From positions 1 through 64,000 of the forward strand of contig BQKZ01001110.1 in the NCBI GenBank assembly GCA_036244855.1: a stretch of 64,000 nucleotides of DNA. The letters are read 5' to 3'. The first letter of the stretch is position 1; each line of letters begins with the position of its first letter. The notes under the pieces were generated by a model. It did not search any database. It worked only from the letters and a program-made list of their open reading frames with translations, and was not told where the DNA came from. Below, in pieces: positions 11,060 to 25,500 of this stretch. This DNA comes from Temnopleurus reevesii. Lineage: Eukaryota; Echinodermata; Echinoidea; Temnopleuroida; Temnopleuridae. The position numbers were made by a program, and so were the translations under genes.

Positions 11060-14000
11060 GGGGTCAAACGGGTCAAACGGTGATTTCACACTCACATATG
11101 CTGTAATTTATTAATGAATATCACGCCAGCCAGTTACAGCCGTTACTGAGATTCAGCGTGATTTGCTTCTCGTTATTGTTTCTCTCCAGGGGTTTGAAGT
11201 CAAATTTCTATTTTAGGGATGGTTTAGATAAAAATTTTCCCTGATGTTCAAAAGCAAATCGGTTAAATTACTTTTATTGAAATCTGAACAACTTTATTTT
11301 CATATTCTTATGGATGAATGTAGTTTTGACTAATCAAGATACAGATCAACGTTTAACATGTTTAACATAACTCTAGTTGTTGTTTTTTCCAAATGATGAC
11401 TTATTACGAATTTCCGTTTACTATACGCAATAAATTCAAGTACATGCCAACTCAGAACTGCAAACGCAATCAGAATAAGTAAAATTACAAAGTAAGTTTA
11501 AGTAGAAAATAATACAATAAAATTTTTACAGTAATCGCGATAAATAGAAAAAAGATGGTTAGGGCGTCAGTCAGGCAATGCAAGTGTCTTGGGTTTACAT
11601 AGTTAGTGAGGATACTCATATAAAGTTGATACTTTTTTTTGCTATTTATTTAAATTGCGTGTTTGTTAATGACTCCACTTCAGTAGAAGATATTCATGTT
11701 CACATGAACTAATAAATAATCCACGGAATTAAGGCATTTTCCTTTAATTTTAATCAAGTAATTTCGACAAATATGTCGTTCTGTATTGCAGCAATACATC
11801 ACAAATTTCTTGCAACGTCCTCAAAGCGACATAATTTGTGATCATTCTCTTCTTGACAACTATTTTACCATTTCGACTCTCAAATCCATCTTTTTTTCAC
11901 TTGTGTGGACATGGCTTGTCTGAGCGTCGACCTATAAATGGTGTAGTAGGCCAATAATGGCTCATTTTATGACCTTCGAGGTGCGAACGGCACGTGCCAT
12001 CAAATTCGATACCAGTATTTGGGTTATGGTTACAACTTTCTGCCAGGTTAGATTAAGTTTGTGATTATTTCGAATATGATACCAAATATCAGGGCATGCA
12101 TCTCCAACAACAACAAAACAGACTTGAAATAAAATAAAAACAAAATTACAATGTAATCGTCACCCACTTTTGGTTTTAATTTTCATCAGATCTACTTTTA
12201 TTTCTCTTTCTCTCTAAGGTCTCTTTATCGCTCCTTTGCTTTCACTTTCTCTTTTATTCAACTTCTCTTTCTATCTCCTTTTCTGTTTCTACTTATGTTT
12301 CTATTTCTCTTTCTCTTCACATCCCCCCCCCCACCACACTCTCTCTCTCTATCTCTCTCTCACTCTCTCTCTCTCTCTCTCCCTCTCTCTTTCCACGTTG
12401 CAATCAGAAATGGATTTGGACAATCTACGTTTTTTATTATTGATTTATTACCAGAATCATTTATTTTTAAAATCATGATGAATTGGCGAGAAATGGTGTT
12501 TGCGTATAATATTTATGGCTCCACATCGTTTCATCATACCCATACTATATTTTCATCTTTCATAAAGCTTTTCTGTTTTATTTTCAGTTATCCTCCACCA
12601 AGTAACCCATCATGTATAATTTGACACTTGTAACTTTTCTTCCATTTAATAAGGAAAATATTGGTTGAAATATGAAGTTCTCAGAAACATTTATCCTTTT
12701 TTTAACTGCATTACTTCTTCTATTACAAAGAAATATATTATTTCAAGTTAAACCGTAATATACAATCATACCATGCAAATTCATCAAATTGGCATTTATC
12801 ATTGAAAGTTTCTCCTTAATCACAACATAGTGACATAAAGATAGAGACCCTGCACGCGAAAGCTTAAAATACCTTGGATTCCATCTCCGCACTTAGCCTA
12901 GTTACCAAGGCAACCAAAGCTATCTTGCTTTGCGATGCGAGTTTTGCATCCTGTCGCCACTGGCATACCCAACATATGACTGTTCAGCAGTCTTACCGCT
13001 TTGGTATCCACCAACACCTTTCACGAAAACCTGATAAAATCCCTCCAAATGATGAATTATTGAACCGTATTCTAGTTTGGCGCCCTTAAGACTAAATTTG
13101 TGACACGCACTTCAATTCACAAGTTTCAGAAAATGAAGGCAAAAAAACTCTTCCAAAATTTCGGCGCTCTCAGAAAGCAAATTCTGCACCCACTCCAATT
13201 GTCTTAATTTTGCAAATCCCAAACAACCATCCCTGCCTCTTCACATCCCATCCTACCCCTACATTGAAAATGGAAAACATAACACAGACGAATAAAATGA
13301 TGTCCATCCTATGCTGCAGTCGAGGTAACTAAAAAGTGAGCCGACTATTAGCTGACAGGGGAAGGAAAATAAAGCAAAATTAGAAATATGGGTTCTATAT
13401 TTGAAGTTTTTAAATCGTTCTCTTTCATTAGTAAGTTCACGCTGGAAGCACATGCAGCCCAAGCCTGAAATTGGGCACCCTGGATAAATAAGAGATTATA
13501 AATATTATTATTATCATTATTATTACTATGAAATTACTATGGTATTATTATCATTACTATCATCATTGCAGTATTTCAGTCTATTATAAGACCCCCAAAG
13601 TCCTGTAGATTCTTCTCTTCCAAATGAGTTGAAAAGCATATTCGTGTAGGGCCAGTCGGACTTAAGGTAAGTCAAAAGCAGGGAGGTGCTGTCACACTAG
13701 AACATTTTACTAGGACGTTCGACTGGCATTTCGTTAAAAGCTGTGAGTCAGCCTGAACGTAGAAATATCGTTTGTGAACTATCGCTAAACTTACCTATAA
13801 CCATAGGCTTATGCGGGACGTATGAGCCAAACGGCGGCATTCCCACGCACCGAACGTAAGACGTACGCCGGTGTATTTTAGCGTCCTCAGAACTATGCAC
13901 AACTTATCCATAACGTACTTGTTCGGAGTAGTCGGCGTATACATTTGTCAGTGTATTCGCCAAATACGTCGGGAATATACTCTCTAGAACGTTGAGATGC

Positions 14001-14305
14001 GACAATGAGTTGTGAACGCCGGTGATACGCCAAGAACTACGTTATGATACGTAATTATCATATATACTGTACACATTGTTTATGTTTACCTCGTTATGAA
14101 TAATTTCCCGATATTAAAATAATAGTAATAATGACAAAGTTCAGTGTATGCCGAAGTTTTAAAAAATCATTCAATGTGCATACACTGACCGCGTTAGCTT
14201 CCTAGTGTAAAAGCAACATGCGGGGTCTGTGGTAAATATAATGTTGTTACAAATAATGCAAAACCCCAGATCGATTTTCAACATTTACGTATCCTTCCTC
14301 CGTGC

Positions 14306-14336
<31 letters not shown>

Positions 14337-15800
14337 CCCCTCTCTCTCTCTCTCTCTCTCTTTCTCTCTTTCTCTCTTTCTCTCTCTCACTCTCTCTCTC
14401 TATCTCTTTATCTCCCCCTATCTCTCTCTTTCTCCGTCTCTCTTTCTCTCTCTTTCTCTCTCTCTGTCTTGCTCATTACAGCGGAACCAATTCATAAAGG
14501 TACCCAGTAACGTCACCTGGGCCAAGTGCAGCATATTGTTAATCAATTTCTTGCAAAAGGACATTAACGCCATGTGGGATTCGAACCGCGAATTGCGACC
14601 CTCCAGTATAAAAGACGAAGACCAGAACCACTATCCCACGACGCTTCCAAAAGTTTTGGTTATTCTCAATAATAGCCTCTCCTCAGTATTTCTAAAACGC
14701 ATAGCCTACATGATTCACTTTAAGATTACAGGTGTAATTGTTAATGTTTATGAAATTAAGTCCATGGAATAAGATTAGAGAATAACCTGAAGTTGAAATA
14801 AGCATAAACCCATTATGAATTAAAAAAGAAACTAAAAAGAAAGAATAACAACGGGGAGGAGGAGAATATTAGAAGTCGAAGATGTCGAATAAGAAGAAGA
14901 AGAAAAAGAAGTAGAAGAAGGAGGAGGAGGAGGAGGAGGAGAAGAAGAAGAAGAAGAAGAAGAAGAAGAAGAAGAAGAAGAAGAAAGAGATGATGGAGAA
15001 GGGAGAGGGGGAAAAGGAAGAAAGAAAAGAAAAGAAAGAAGGAGGAGAATAGCAAACAAGAAGATATAACAAAAGAAGCAGAAGAAGGAGAAGAACCAAA
15101 TGGCCGGCACATGTATAGAAAGGGTCTTCTCCATTTATGGGGGGTTGAACCCTAGTAGGTAACTATCTTACCACACAACCGCTATCATCCGGGCGATTGC
15201 CCCTTGCTATCTCTCTTGGTCGGGAGATTTTCACATACCGCTGCCAATGGCCGCTCACTATCTACGGCGTACCATTGACTATATTTGGAATGTACACTCG
15301 ACGTGTAATTAGTCTCCCCTATAAGCTTAACCCCTTCAGTGCGGTGGATAGTTTTCACTATACGGAGGCGTGGTATAGTTATATCACGCATTGCAATCAT
15401 GTGGACGGTATATTTTTATTTTAGACCCGTTATAATCTTGCTCATATTAAAACTTTTTTTCTTTTTCTTTAAGTTTGGTACTGAGATTTGTACTGAGGTT
15501 AGCCCCTTCTCTCGCATCTACCCGATGCCTGCCAAACAAAAAATGGGGAGGCAATTATAGGACCACTGGCACCCATCAATATTGGTGTAAACAACAGAAG
15601 ATGTAAAGCAGAAAATCTTGTCCGAGGAATATATACACGCCAGTATACCAGTAGGCCTACATTACAGATCTCCCTACCCATCCAACGCAAAAATTTCTTC
15701 CCTACAAAATTCCTCGCATACCAATCGCATACCCGTTGTCGGGAGTCTTGACGTCACACGCTTACCGATCGCATGGTTTTATGCAAATCATATGGTAATT
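11060..15800. other. Intergenic region with microsatellites and repeat fragments
   Basis: (CT)n at 12339-12393 and 14311-14466. A GCGC-type SINE 3' fragment at 14494-14655 (GTAACGTCACCTGGGCCAAG, ACCACTATCCCACGACG). A purine tract rich in GAA/GGA at 14869-15090. A CpG-containing stretch at 13630-14060 rich in ACGT words looks like an older repeat. No gene is supported; open frames here follow the microsatellites. Confidence 0.6.
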
Positions 15801-16001
15801 TCCCGATCACATTTTGACGTCATTGGTCAAAAGTAACGAGGCAGGGTGTACCCGCAGCGCTGGCCAATCAGCGCGAAGCCGGTCTACAGTCCGAGGTACT
15901 TGAATGGGTGTAAGTGAGGTCGGTTTGTTCATGTCACAGATTGCTTTAGCTCGCAATCTGGTAGGACTGTCTCGAGTCTACCTCCGGCTCTTTCTCCTAA
16001 G
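15800..16001 (+). promoter_or_regulatory. Putative promoter and non-coding exon 1 of the myosin gene
   Basis: The coding exon at 19336 opens with 48 nt of leader directly behind a good acceptor, so an upstream leader exon is needed. The best candidate ends at 16001 with a near-perfect donor (CTAAG/GTAAGT). Upstream lie CCAAT-type boxes (ATTGGTC near 15824, GCCAATCAGC near 15861) in a locally GC-richer stretch. I see no TATA box and cannot place the transcription start; the exon may begin around 15900. The exon call is inferred from the donor and position only. Confidence 0.4.
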
Positions 16002-19000
16002 GTAAGTTATAGAATTTTTCCATCCACTTTTTTTCTCTTCCCCATCTCTGTGATTCCTCATCGCTGAATTCCTACTCTATTAGCAACATTTGGAACCCAA
16101 CAAGCCAGCTTTTGTTCTCGCCCAGCCGATATTGAATTCTCGCCGAGCAACCCCTTGCCTGTCAATCGCAACATCGCCGATTATGAGCAGATAATTTGTT
16201 TTACGGATTTGGCCAGATTTGTGTTATTTACGAGGATAACTCAGTTTGTTCTTAGGATCAGTGTGTCAACGCAAACGTGATTGGGACTGTTGTATGGGCA
16301 AAGAGAAGATTGGGAAAATAATTTGTCGGGCTCGTGATCTATTCTCATTTTCTTGTTACTTCTGATCGAAACGCCACGGACACAACACCTATCAATCTTC
16401 TAGCCAAGGACAGAAGTCAGAACTTGCGGACTTTTACCGAGATTGTAAGGATCTACTCATTACTTATGTAGTTGATTATTTTTCGTTAAAACTGAATTAA
16501 TTCATACGGGCGATTATGGCAGACAAGTCATAATCAGTTTTGAAACTTGTATCTCTACTTATTTTTAACAAGACCGAAGCTGAAGGATAAAACGAACTCG
16601 AAACACTGTAATAGTTGTATAATTATATTATATTGTATACACGTATGTAAAGTAGTATATATGGTTTATGAATAGAGGTGAAGAATATGTCTTGATGTAG
16701 AAATGTAATGGATTATTCATCAATTAATCTTGAAATAATGTATAAATAATTTTGTATATCTTCATTCATGTGTTTATCATATTAATGCTCTCACGATAGC
16801 TCTTTACAAAAAAATATGAATTAAAAAATTATTTAGATTAACGGTGTATCAAACAAAAATATAATGAAAACGGACGTAGTTAATAAAGTTTAAAAAGAAG
16901 AATGATTTTTTTATTTTATTATGCATGCCATTGTTTCAGTTATCTTCATTATACGTCGGACTGTTAGCACGGCAGCTTCATACAATATTTTAGTCAAATG
17001 TTTGTATATCATAACCCCAATGGAAGAAGTACCTAAGTTCAGTTATTTCGTTGCATACCTTTTACAAACTTTTCAAACACATATCATATTTGATCTTTTT
17101 CGTGCGTAACTCTAAGAGGTTATATGAACTTCGGTACTTCTATCGCTGATGTCTCAATTTTATATGTAATTTCTTTTCATGGCATTCTTATTGTGGAAGC
17201 AGCAAAAATATATATGCTCCCTTTAAACCCCATTTCACGCTGTGCATGCATGTGCACTCGGCTCCCCGACTACCTCCCACTAGGCCCCGTGCATGCAGTA
17301 CGAGTCGCCATATTTGGATCGCGGGTGCCAATATGATATCAAGGGTCCGATACCATACCACACTAGTATGGATGACACTGTAATCACCTAGCAAACTTAA
17401 AATGTGAATAACAAAATGGCAAAAATAAAACAGCTGCTTTTTTCTCTCTTTATTTTCTTCTGCTGCTGTATAGTTATTATCTGTTAATTAATTCTTTGTA
17501 ATAATTTGTTTTCACATGTAATCATGAAATCCTATAAATAAAAAGAAACAATCTAATGCATATTCAGGAACGATTGATATTTATCTTACTTGGGATTGTA
17601 CACTTCTAAATTGGAAGCCGCCATTTGAAAGAGGGCATTTTCTTCAAATTACCTTTTTGTTTAATATATATGACATCCAACACAAGCTCCGCTTCTGGAT
17701 CTGCGCCCTTTTCCCTAAGTTTGTTTACTCAATTACTTACTTATGTATATACTAGTTACTCTATCACTAATTTTGATTACAATTGTAAATTACTAGACTG
17801 TATGCCATTGATTTATTTTTCTTATTGAAGGAAAAAAATACATGTTACTTTGAATTAAATTGAAAAATACTGTTTAAGGATGTAATATTCCTTATATAAC
17901 ATTAGATTGTTGTATTTCTTCCCTTTTACACTGTAATCTTTTTTTTCAAATACTTTTTAACTTTGCGAAATGAAGCATTATTCAATTTTTATATTTACTT
18001 GATTTGTTAGGGTCATGTGTGTGTCAGTGTGTGTCCAGTATCCTTGACTTTTAAAGAGAAATAGTCATTAATGTAGAAACAAACACATGGTATATTTTAT
18101 TAAATCGACATATTTTGTTAGTCTATTTGTTGATAAATTTTCTTAGTTTAAAGATTAGGTAAAGCTAAAGATAGGTTAAAAGGAATAAACAACGTTTTGA
18201 TTTCACTCTGAGCTTTTCATACGAATTTGTAAATGCTTTAATATATCCAGTAGGAGACAACGGAAGAGTCGTTACATTTTAACAAAAATAGCTTTTAAAG
18301 CATATACAACTGGACATGTAGAATAAACTGACAACTTCAGTTGAAGTAATAAACTTGAAGCATTCGCAATTTTATCATTAGGAAAGGTGATATTTCCCCC
18401 AAAATTATATATTATTTTGTCTTCTCTCATATGATTATTTCAATTCCACTTTGGAAATTTGATTTCAGCCGTACTGAATACTTTTTGGGGTTACACTTTA
18501 AGTACATTGATAAACATCCAAAGTTTGTTAGGAACTAAGTTTTTCGAAAGCATTTGAAACAATTTGATACAAATCTAATGCTCATTGTTGAAAAGAATAG
18601 ATCTGATATTTTGGGGATTACTACATCGGAAGATTTACCTACTATTCTGCATTTTCTGTGAAATAAGAATGATAATAAAGTTCCATGATTGGTGCTCATC
18701 AACATTGCTCTTCAATCTATTTACATAGATTTGTGAATATTGAAATTTTCTTCTCCATTGATAGGGATGTCAATGGGGCATTTCGTTTAGGGGTCATTGA
18801 ACTTTTAGCAAGTGCAAGGGAACAGTGAGACATTCTTTTCATAACTTTGTAGGGTTGAGTTACAGTAATGCTCTGAACTAATTGTAAAGGGCGCCATTAG
18901 CGTGTTATCATTATTATTATTATTATCATTATTACATCATTATTATTTTTATGATGATTATTTTATACTTTGTACATCATTGATTTCTTTTTGCTATTGA

Positions 19001-19335
19001 AGGAAAAATATATAATATTTTGAATTGAATCGAATTATCAATATCATTATCATTATCATTGTTATTCTCATCATCATCATCATTATTATTTTCATAATTT
19101 TTATAATCACTATTATTATTATTATCATCATCGTCATTATTTGTACCATCATTTTTATCATTATCACTAGTATTGTTAGTTTATTATCATTATCATTAAT
19201 ATAATAATAATAATAATAATAAACACAGCATTTGTAATGCACCATCTATCTAGTTAAACTATTCCGAGGTGCAGAGGGATACAGTTATACAACAGAAAGA
19301 TATAAAATCAATTGTTATTTTATTTTCCTTCTCAG
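16002..19335 (+). other. Intron 1 (5'-UTR intron)
   Basis: AT-rich, no coding potential. Holds a perfect CArG box, CCATATTTGG at 17308-17317, and a MEF2-type match, CTATAAATAA at 17532-17541. Both factors (SRF, MEF2) are known regulators of muscle genes, and first introns often hold muscle enhancers. TTA/ATC trinucleotide-rich runs fill 18903-18960 and 19027-19220. The intron holds nothing else I recognise. Confidence 0.5.
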
Positions 19336-19563
19336 GATCTTTGACTTTCTCCGGGTCGTGCGTACGAGCAGACAGGCGGCACCATGGCTGACGAATCCGA
19401 CCAATACTTGCAGGTGGACCGAAAGTCCCAGCTAGAGGCCCAGGCCACCACCTTCGATGGTAAGAAGATGTGCTGGGTCGCTGACGAGAAGCAGGGTTTC
19501 ATCAAGGGCGAGATCATCAGCACCAAGGGCGATGAATGCACCGTCAAGACTGCCACAGGAAAG
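19336..19563 (+). CDS. Myosin heavy chain exon 2: start codon, residues 1-60
   Basis: Acceptor TTCTCAG/GATC; 48 nt of leader; start at 19384 in a strong context (GGCACCATGG). It codes for the N-terminal extension and the start of the SH3-like subdomain (motif [14 protein letters not shown], residues 30-43). Donor AAAG/GTAATA, phase 0. The length and sequence match the usual first coding exon of muscle myosins. Confidence 0.96.
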
Positions 19564-22500
19564 GTAATAGTCCTAACAAGACTAGGGGTGGGGTTGTTCA
19601 AAAGTTGCACTTGATCACAAGATGCAGTTGATCGGAACTTGCCAATCAAAATCATTGTTTCATGCGCCTCCTGTTGAATGCGCATACCGTGCGCGAATAA
19701 AAATGCGCGTTACAATTTGCAAATTTGCAGTTGATTTGCAATTGATTTTGAACAACACCACCTTATGAAGGCCGTGTTTTCACGAAGTGGCGGTAGCCAG
19801 AGGGTAATTTGGGGCCCAATGGTAGAGCGACTGCCCCGTGAAGGGGAGGTCATGGGTTCGATCACAGGCCGAGTCATACCAAACGAGGGCAACATCTACT
19901 TTCTATATACCCAGGCACTCGGTATTTAAGAATGGAGAAGGGTAATAATAACATTATATTATGCAGATCCCGCTGGAAGAACATATCACAGCTGAAAGTG
20001 GTTACCCAGGGTAAATAAGAAACATCATTATTAGTGTTAGTATTATGTTGAAGAAAAAAACAGTAATATTTTATTGAAACGTGTCCTTTTTTAAAGAATT
20101 AGCACATAATTTGAATAACCTTCGAATTCTCTTGTTCTTCATGCAATAATAATCATTTGCAACCGTCACTTCGTGAAAAATCAGACAATAACACTTATTT
20201 ATAATGAAAAAAAAAACATACAACCATAACTTAATGCTATCATGATAACAGTGCCATCCGAAGATCAAATTGGTATAAAAGATCACCATGCATTTTGCCA
20301 TGTAAAAAGTGTTGTACAAGCTGCGATCATTGTGCATATTTTACCGGATGATGTCCAAGGCCTCATTTATTGTCTTATTCTGTTTGTAAACAAACATAAG
20401 ATAACGCGGCTTAAAGGGAGGAATTAAAATGTACCCGTTACATAATGACGAAGGTGTGCCTCATGGGTGCAGCATGCACGAACCAGATATATATACTTAC
20501 CGCAGTAGCTTTGAGATGCAAAAAGATAATGGAACGAAATAAAAACACCTTAAAAAAAAATTTGCTGCTAGTTACCATTGTTATACACACATAACCCATA
20601 TATTATTTTAATTACATTTAATAATCTAATCCAATTCGATTCATTTAAAAGTAAGTACGTACAAAAGTGTTGTACTTTGTCCATTATAGCAAGGAAAAAA
20701 TAATTGTACCAAAGTATATGCATGCAACTATTTGCAGCCATTGTATACGGTAAAATTTTAAGTAGGAAACGTAGCGTCAAATTGACCTACAAGAATGATT
20801 AAACAGGTTGATGACCTTTTTTTTAACATCTAAGGAGTCAAAATTGGACCGGAGGCAAAGTCGTCATTGAAAGTGAATAAAACAAAATGTATCTTTAAAT
20901 TGATAGTGTCTTTAGATAACAGAAGGGTGTAATTGCATTTTGACATCTTTAATAGATGTGCCACATGGGTCTTTACATTGAGCATTTGTATTCATACAAA
21001 ATACATGCACGCTCTTAGTTGTGTCATGGAACCACAGCAAAACCAGTGAATATAATAACCATCTGTTGCCCAAAAATGTTCATCCTGTCCTGACGCACAC
21101 ACAAAAAAGTTTGGAATTACCTAATTTTTGTATCAATATTTGGTAGATATTTGGTCTAAAGTTGCCAATATTGTAAGGAAACTATACATAAGCATGATAG
21201 TTATGTACTAAATTTGCCAAAAGTTAAGCGTACTTCTCTTAAAAAATTTTCCTCCTGACAGCAAATCACCCAGAAGAAAGATGACTGCATGCAGATGAAC
21301 CCTCCCAAGTTCGACAAGATGGAGGATATGGCTGGTATGACCTACCTCAACGAAGCCAGTGTGTTGGAGAACCTTAGGCAGAGATACTACTCTGGTCTCA
21401 TCTACGTAAGTCAATGAACTTTCACCTTTTACCCTTGAATTTTGACCCCTTTAAATTAATCAGAGTACAACATTTAACTACATTGTAAGGAAAGTTTATG
21501 CCCAGATTTATTTACCTTAAAAATAATTGTGTTGGAGAACCTTAGGCAGAGATACTACTCTGGTCTCATCTACGTAAGTCAATGAACTTTCACCTTTTAC
21601 CCTTGAATTTTGACCCCTTTAAATTAATCAGAGTACAACATTTAACTACATTGTAAGGAAAGTTTATGCCCAGATTTATTTACCTTAAAAATAATTGTGT
21701 TGGAGAACCTTAGGCAGAGATACTACTCTGGTCTCATCTACGTAAGTCAATGAACTTTCACCTTTTACCCTTGAATTTTGACCCCTTTAAATTAATCAGA
21801 GTACAACATTTAACTACATTGTAAGGAAAGTTTATGCCCAGATTTATTTACCTTAAAAATAATTATGTTGAAGAACCTAAGGTAGAGATACTACTCTGGT
21901 CTCATCTACGGAAATCAATGAACTTTCACCTCAAAACAATTACTTTTGACCCTTCAAAATCAACATAAACTAACATAACGTAACATAAACTATTTTGTTA
22001 AGAAAATTGATTTACCTCAAAGAAGCAAGTATGTTGGAGAACATTAGGCAGAGATACTAATCTGCCTATGAAAGTCAATGAACTTTCACCTTTGAGCTCG
22101 TAACCCCTGACCTTTGGGGATGACAATGCGAATTGAGTGTGTGATCATGATGCTGATGATGATTATGATGATAATGATGATGATGCTGCTGTTGATTGTG
22201 ACGTTCACGATAAAACTGGATTTTAAGTTTTTCAATCATTGTTGAACCAGGGAGATGCCACTCCTTGGTTCAACGATAATTCACACAGCACATACCAAGC
22301 TACAATGCATGGTAATTTCAGTTTTATTGTTAAGTCTAACACCCAATAAAGCTGCGGAGAAGACGGCAAAGCCTTGAGGAATGAATAATACCATTTGTCA
22401 TTACGACGTCCTTTCACACGCTACATAAACGACCCCCCCCCCCTAAAAAGGGATTGAAGGGAATGAAACTAAGACATAATATCCGCCAATAAGCGTCTCA

Positions 22501-25500
22501 CTGACAAACAGACAGCAGAGAAATCAGGTTAATAATGTCACTTATGTAAACTACATGTAAGATAGTTAAACCTCTTCACATCTACCCAAGATTGAGAACT
22601 GAAAGGTGAATGAAAAAAAGTAACGAAAGTAAATAAATTATCAGGAAAAGAATGTCAAATCCCTGAGCTCAAACGAGCATTTATATTAGATACATTACTA
22701 GATTCGTAGGAAATGAAATAAAAACATCGATTGCTATTTCGTTCGGGGTGTTTATTAATTTGGATTTCTCACAGAGAGCCCTGATTTCATATACTTTCGT
22801 GTAGTTTGCCTAAAGGTAGTGACACCATCATAATTTGAAAGTCATCTCTATATATATATATATATAGAGAGAGATAGTATATAGTATATAGTTTGGTCAT
22901 GAAACTGAGTAGTGCAACATGTACAAAAAGCTACACTTTATATGATAATCTAGGAATTCACGTGGCCATCAAATTTGACTTTCACAGAGAAAGGGACTGC
23001 CAAGATCTCTGCTTGTGATTCTTATTTATCCAGTACTGAATACGAAAAGACATTTGAAATGTAAATGCACATTCTATGATATATCAGTGGGCAAGTTTTC
23101 TTTATCCTACACAAGAAAGGGTATATATATATATATATATATATTCCTCAACAATTGAATAAAATTCTCGGGAAACAACTTCGACTACCATAATATATTC
23201 AGATGCAAACTTTGTTTAATTGAATTTGCAATATTATTCTCTTTGTGAAATAGCGCCCAATTCCAGTGTTCGACATGAATAAGAAGTCCTACTATTTGAA
23301 ACTATGCATAGCATTACTGTACGTGTTGTTAATCGGTTGTCAATCGCCATTCCAGATAAACAGATGTCAATATTTTAATTAAATGTGACAGATAAGCAAG
23401 GTAGCGACGACCTATATATATCTGTTATTCGTATAACCGTAATATCCTTTGCCAATAGTTCTATTTTGTTCAAATGGTTTTGAATTGGAGGGCTTTTGCA
23501 CTATCGAATGCAATTGTAAACGTTCTATTTGATGGAATATCACATACAACTCTTATATATTCTGTAGGAAGTAAGAATGAGTGAAATATCATATCCCTTT
23601 TACATTCTTTATATTATTTGATCAAAGGACATATATAATTTTGTATATCACATTACAAAAGCACAGTCTTCGATTGCCTTCATATTCATATTTTGCAGAA
23701 AAAAAACCTCATACTTAATTAATTTCTTTTTTTACATTTCCTTGATTTGTTGAAAAATACCATTGTATTACTTTTGCATTACCAATGTTTGGAATATATA
23801 ATTCATATGGAGATTACAATAAACTTGAATTGAAAACCAAAACTAGCATGAAAATGATTTTGTATTATTTTTTTTAAATAAATCTCCTTTCTCATGAACG
23901 ATATAACAAATATAGTTGTCAAAGACATATATTACATTTGTCATTCGTACAATGTACAGTGCATCGATCAACTCCCAATGCTTTATACAAGCATGTGATG
24001 TGTGACTTAAAGCTCCATCCAGATGCATAAAGAGCACGGGGTGTTTAGTAACATGAATGGTATGCGGGTCAAAATTCCTCGCGCTTAATTGAGACCAGTC
24101 TTCAATTTAAAGAAGAACGGCTATACGCTTGGTGCGAATAACCCAGTCCAATTCCATGGGGTGGAGTTGTAGTTCTGCTGTTACAAAGTACAATAGTATA
24201 ATATTCGGGAAGCTATGATAATTGAAGATATAAATTTATATATTCAATATCATTATACTCTTACTGCTCACAATGGGTGACTTCAAGTACGGTGTTCGGT
24301 GTTGGTGTCGGTGTTGAGAGAGCAAAACGGTCCGTAAACCGAGCTCCAACACCGTTGGTCAGTTTACAGAAGTGATACAGAAATGACCGGAAATACGTCA
24401 GAATCTTGCGAGGACTACCCCAAACACCGACAGACTTCAAGTTTGGTGTTGAGGCTGGTGTTGGTTTTGCTGCAACACCAACACGAATGTTCAACACCGT
24501 ACTTGAAGTCACCCATTGAATTCGGTGTTGAATATATCCTACAATTAGAAGTTTGTATAAATTCTATTATCCTGTTAGCAATTTCAATGTTTAATGTACC
24601 TCTGGGGGAAAAGCCTATATGGCTATTGTCGGGTTAAACCGTGTAAAAGGTGCTCTCTTAATTCCAAAGATTTATTTTTAAGTCCAAAAGATTTATTCTT
24701 TAAATCCACTGCCGGCTTGAGATAGTGACAAAACTTTAAGTTTTAGAATAAAACTCTTCTTTGACTTAAAAATTTAAAACTGTTAAAGTTTTATGAATCA
24801 AATCCATTATGAATTAAAAAACAAGTCTTTTAGATTTATTATTACAACTTTTTTGGATTTATGTATGTTAGAAACAACTCTCTGTGGACTTAAAATTGTA
24901 AGACAATGAAAGACTTATTTTCAAAAAGTCTTAGGGACTTTATATTAAGTCTTAAGAGACTTAAATATTTTAAGTCTCAACAAAGACTTAAAATCTAAGT
25001 CTTCGGAATTAAGAGAGTGGGGGCGCAATAATATCAAAAGTAGTAAGGTGTTAGTGATAATAGTCCTACCGCCAATACTTGTGGCAATGTAGTTTATGTC
25101 TCTATGGTCTATATTTTATGTCATGATGGGAGTCTTATAATTTCTCAGGTCTTTAGAATAAAACATGAATTATCTTGCATTGAATGATCGTATAACCGGA
25201 ATTTAATGTTATAGTCAATGAGCAGTTTAGGGTATTTCCTATATGTTTATTTAAAAATCCATTTCAACACTTCTTTTTTGTAGGGTATATATAACTATTT
25301 CATTGTAAATATGAAAAAAAAACATTATGAAAAACAAAGCATCTTGGACACTCGGCGATAAATATTTCAGGTAATAATGCTGTAAAACTATTTCTTGTAA
25401 ACTATATTTTAACTGTGTATACTTAGATTTCAATAAAGAAACATTCTGTTTGTCACTATGAATGCATTAGATTTTGTCAAAATATTGAAATAGATTATGA

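Noticed and set aside
12874..13089. 71-codon + strand frame near 13 kb
   Set aside because: No recognisable motif, no splice sites and no neighbouring exon; composition like the surrounding intergenic DNA.
14302..14772. 156-codon open frame
   Set aside because: Made almost entirely of a CT microsatellite (Ser/Leu repeats) running into a SINE fragment.
14813..15134. Three overlapping ~100-codon frames on the - strand
   Set aside because: Low-complexity Leu/Ser/Phe products of a GAA/GGA purine tract.
19710..19895. Open frame on the - strand
   Set aside because: Antisense of a SINE-like element; a similar antisense frame appears in the second copy at 43384-43623.
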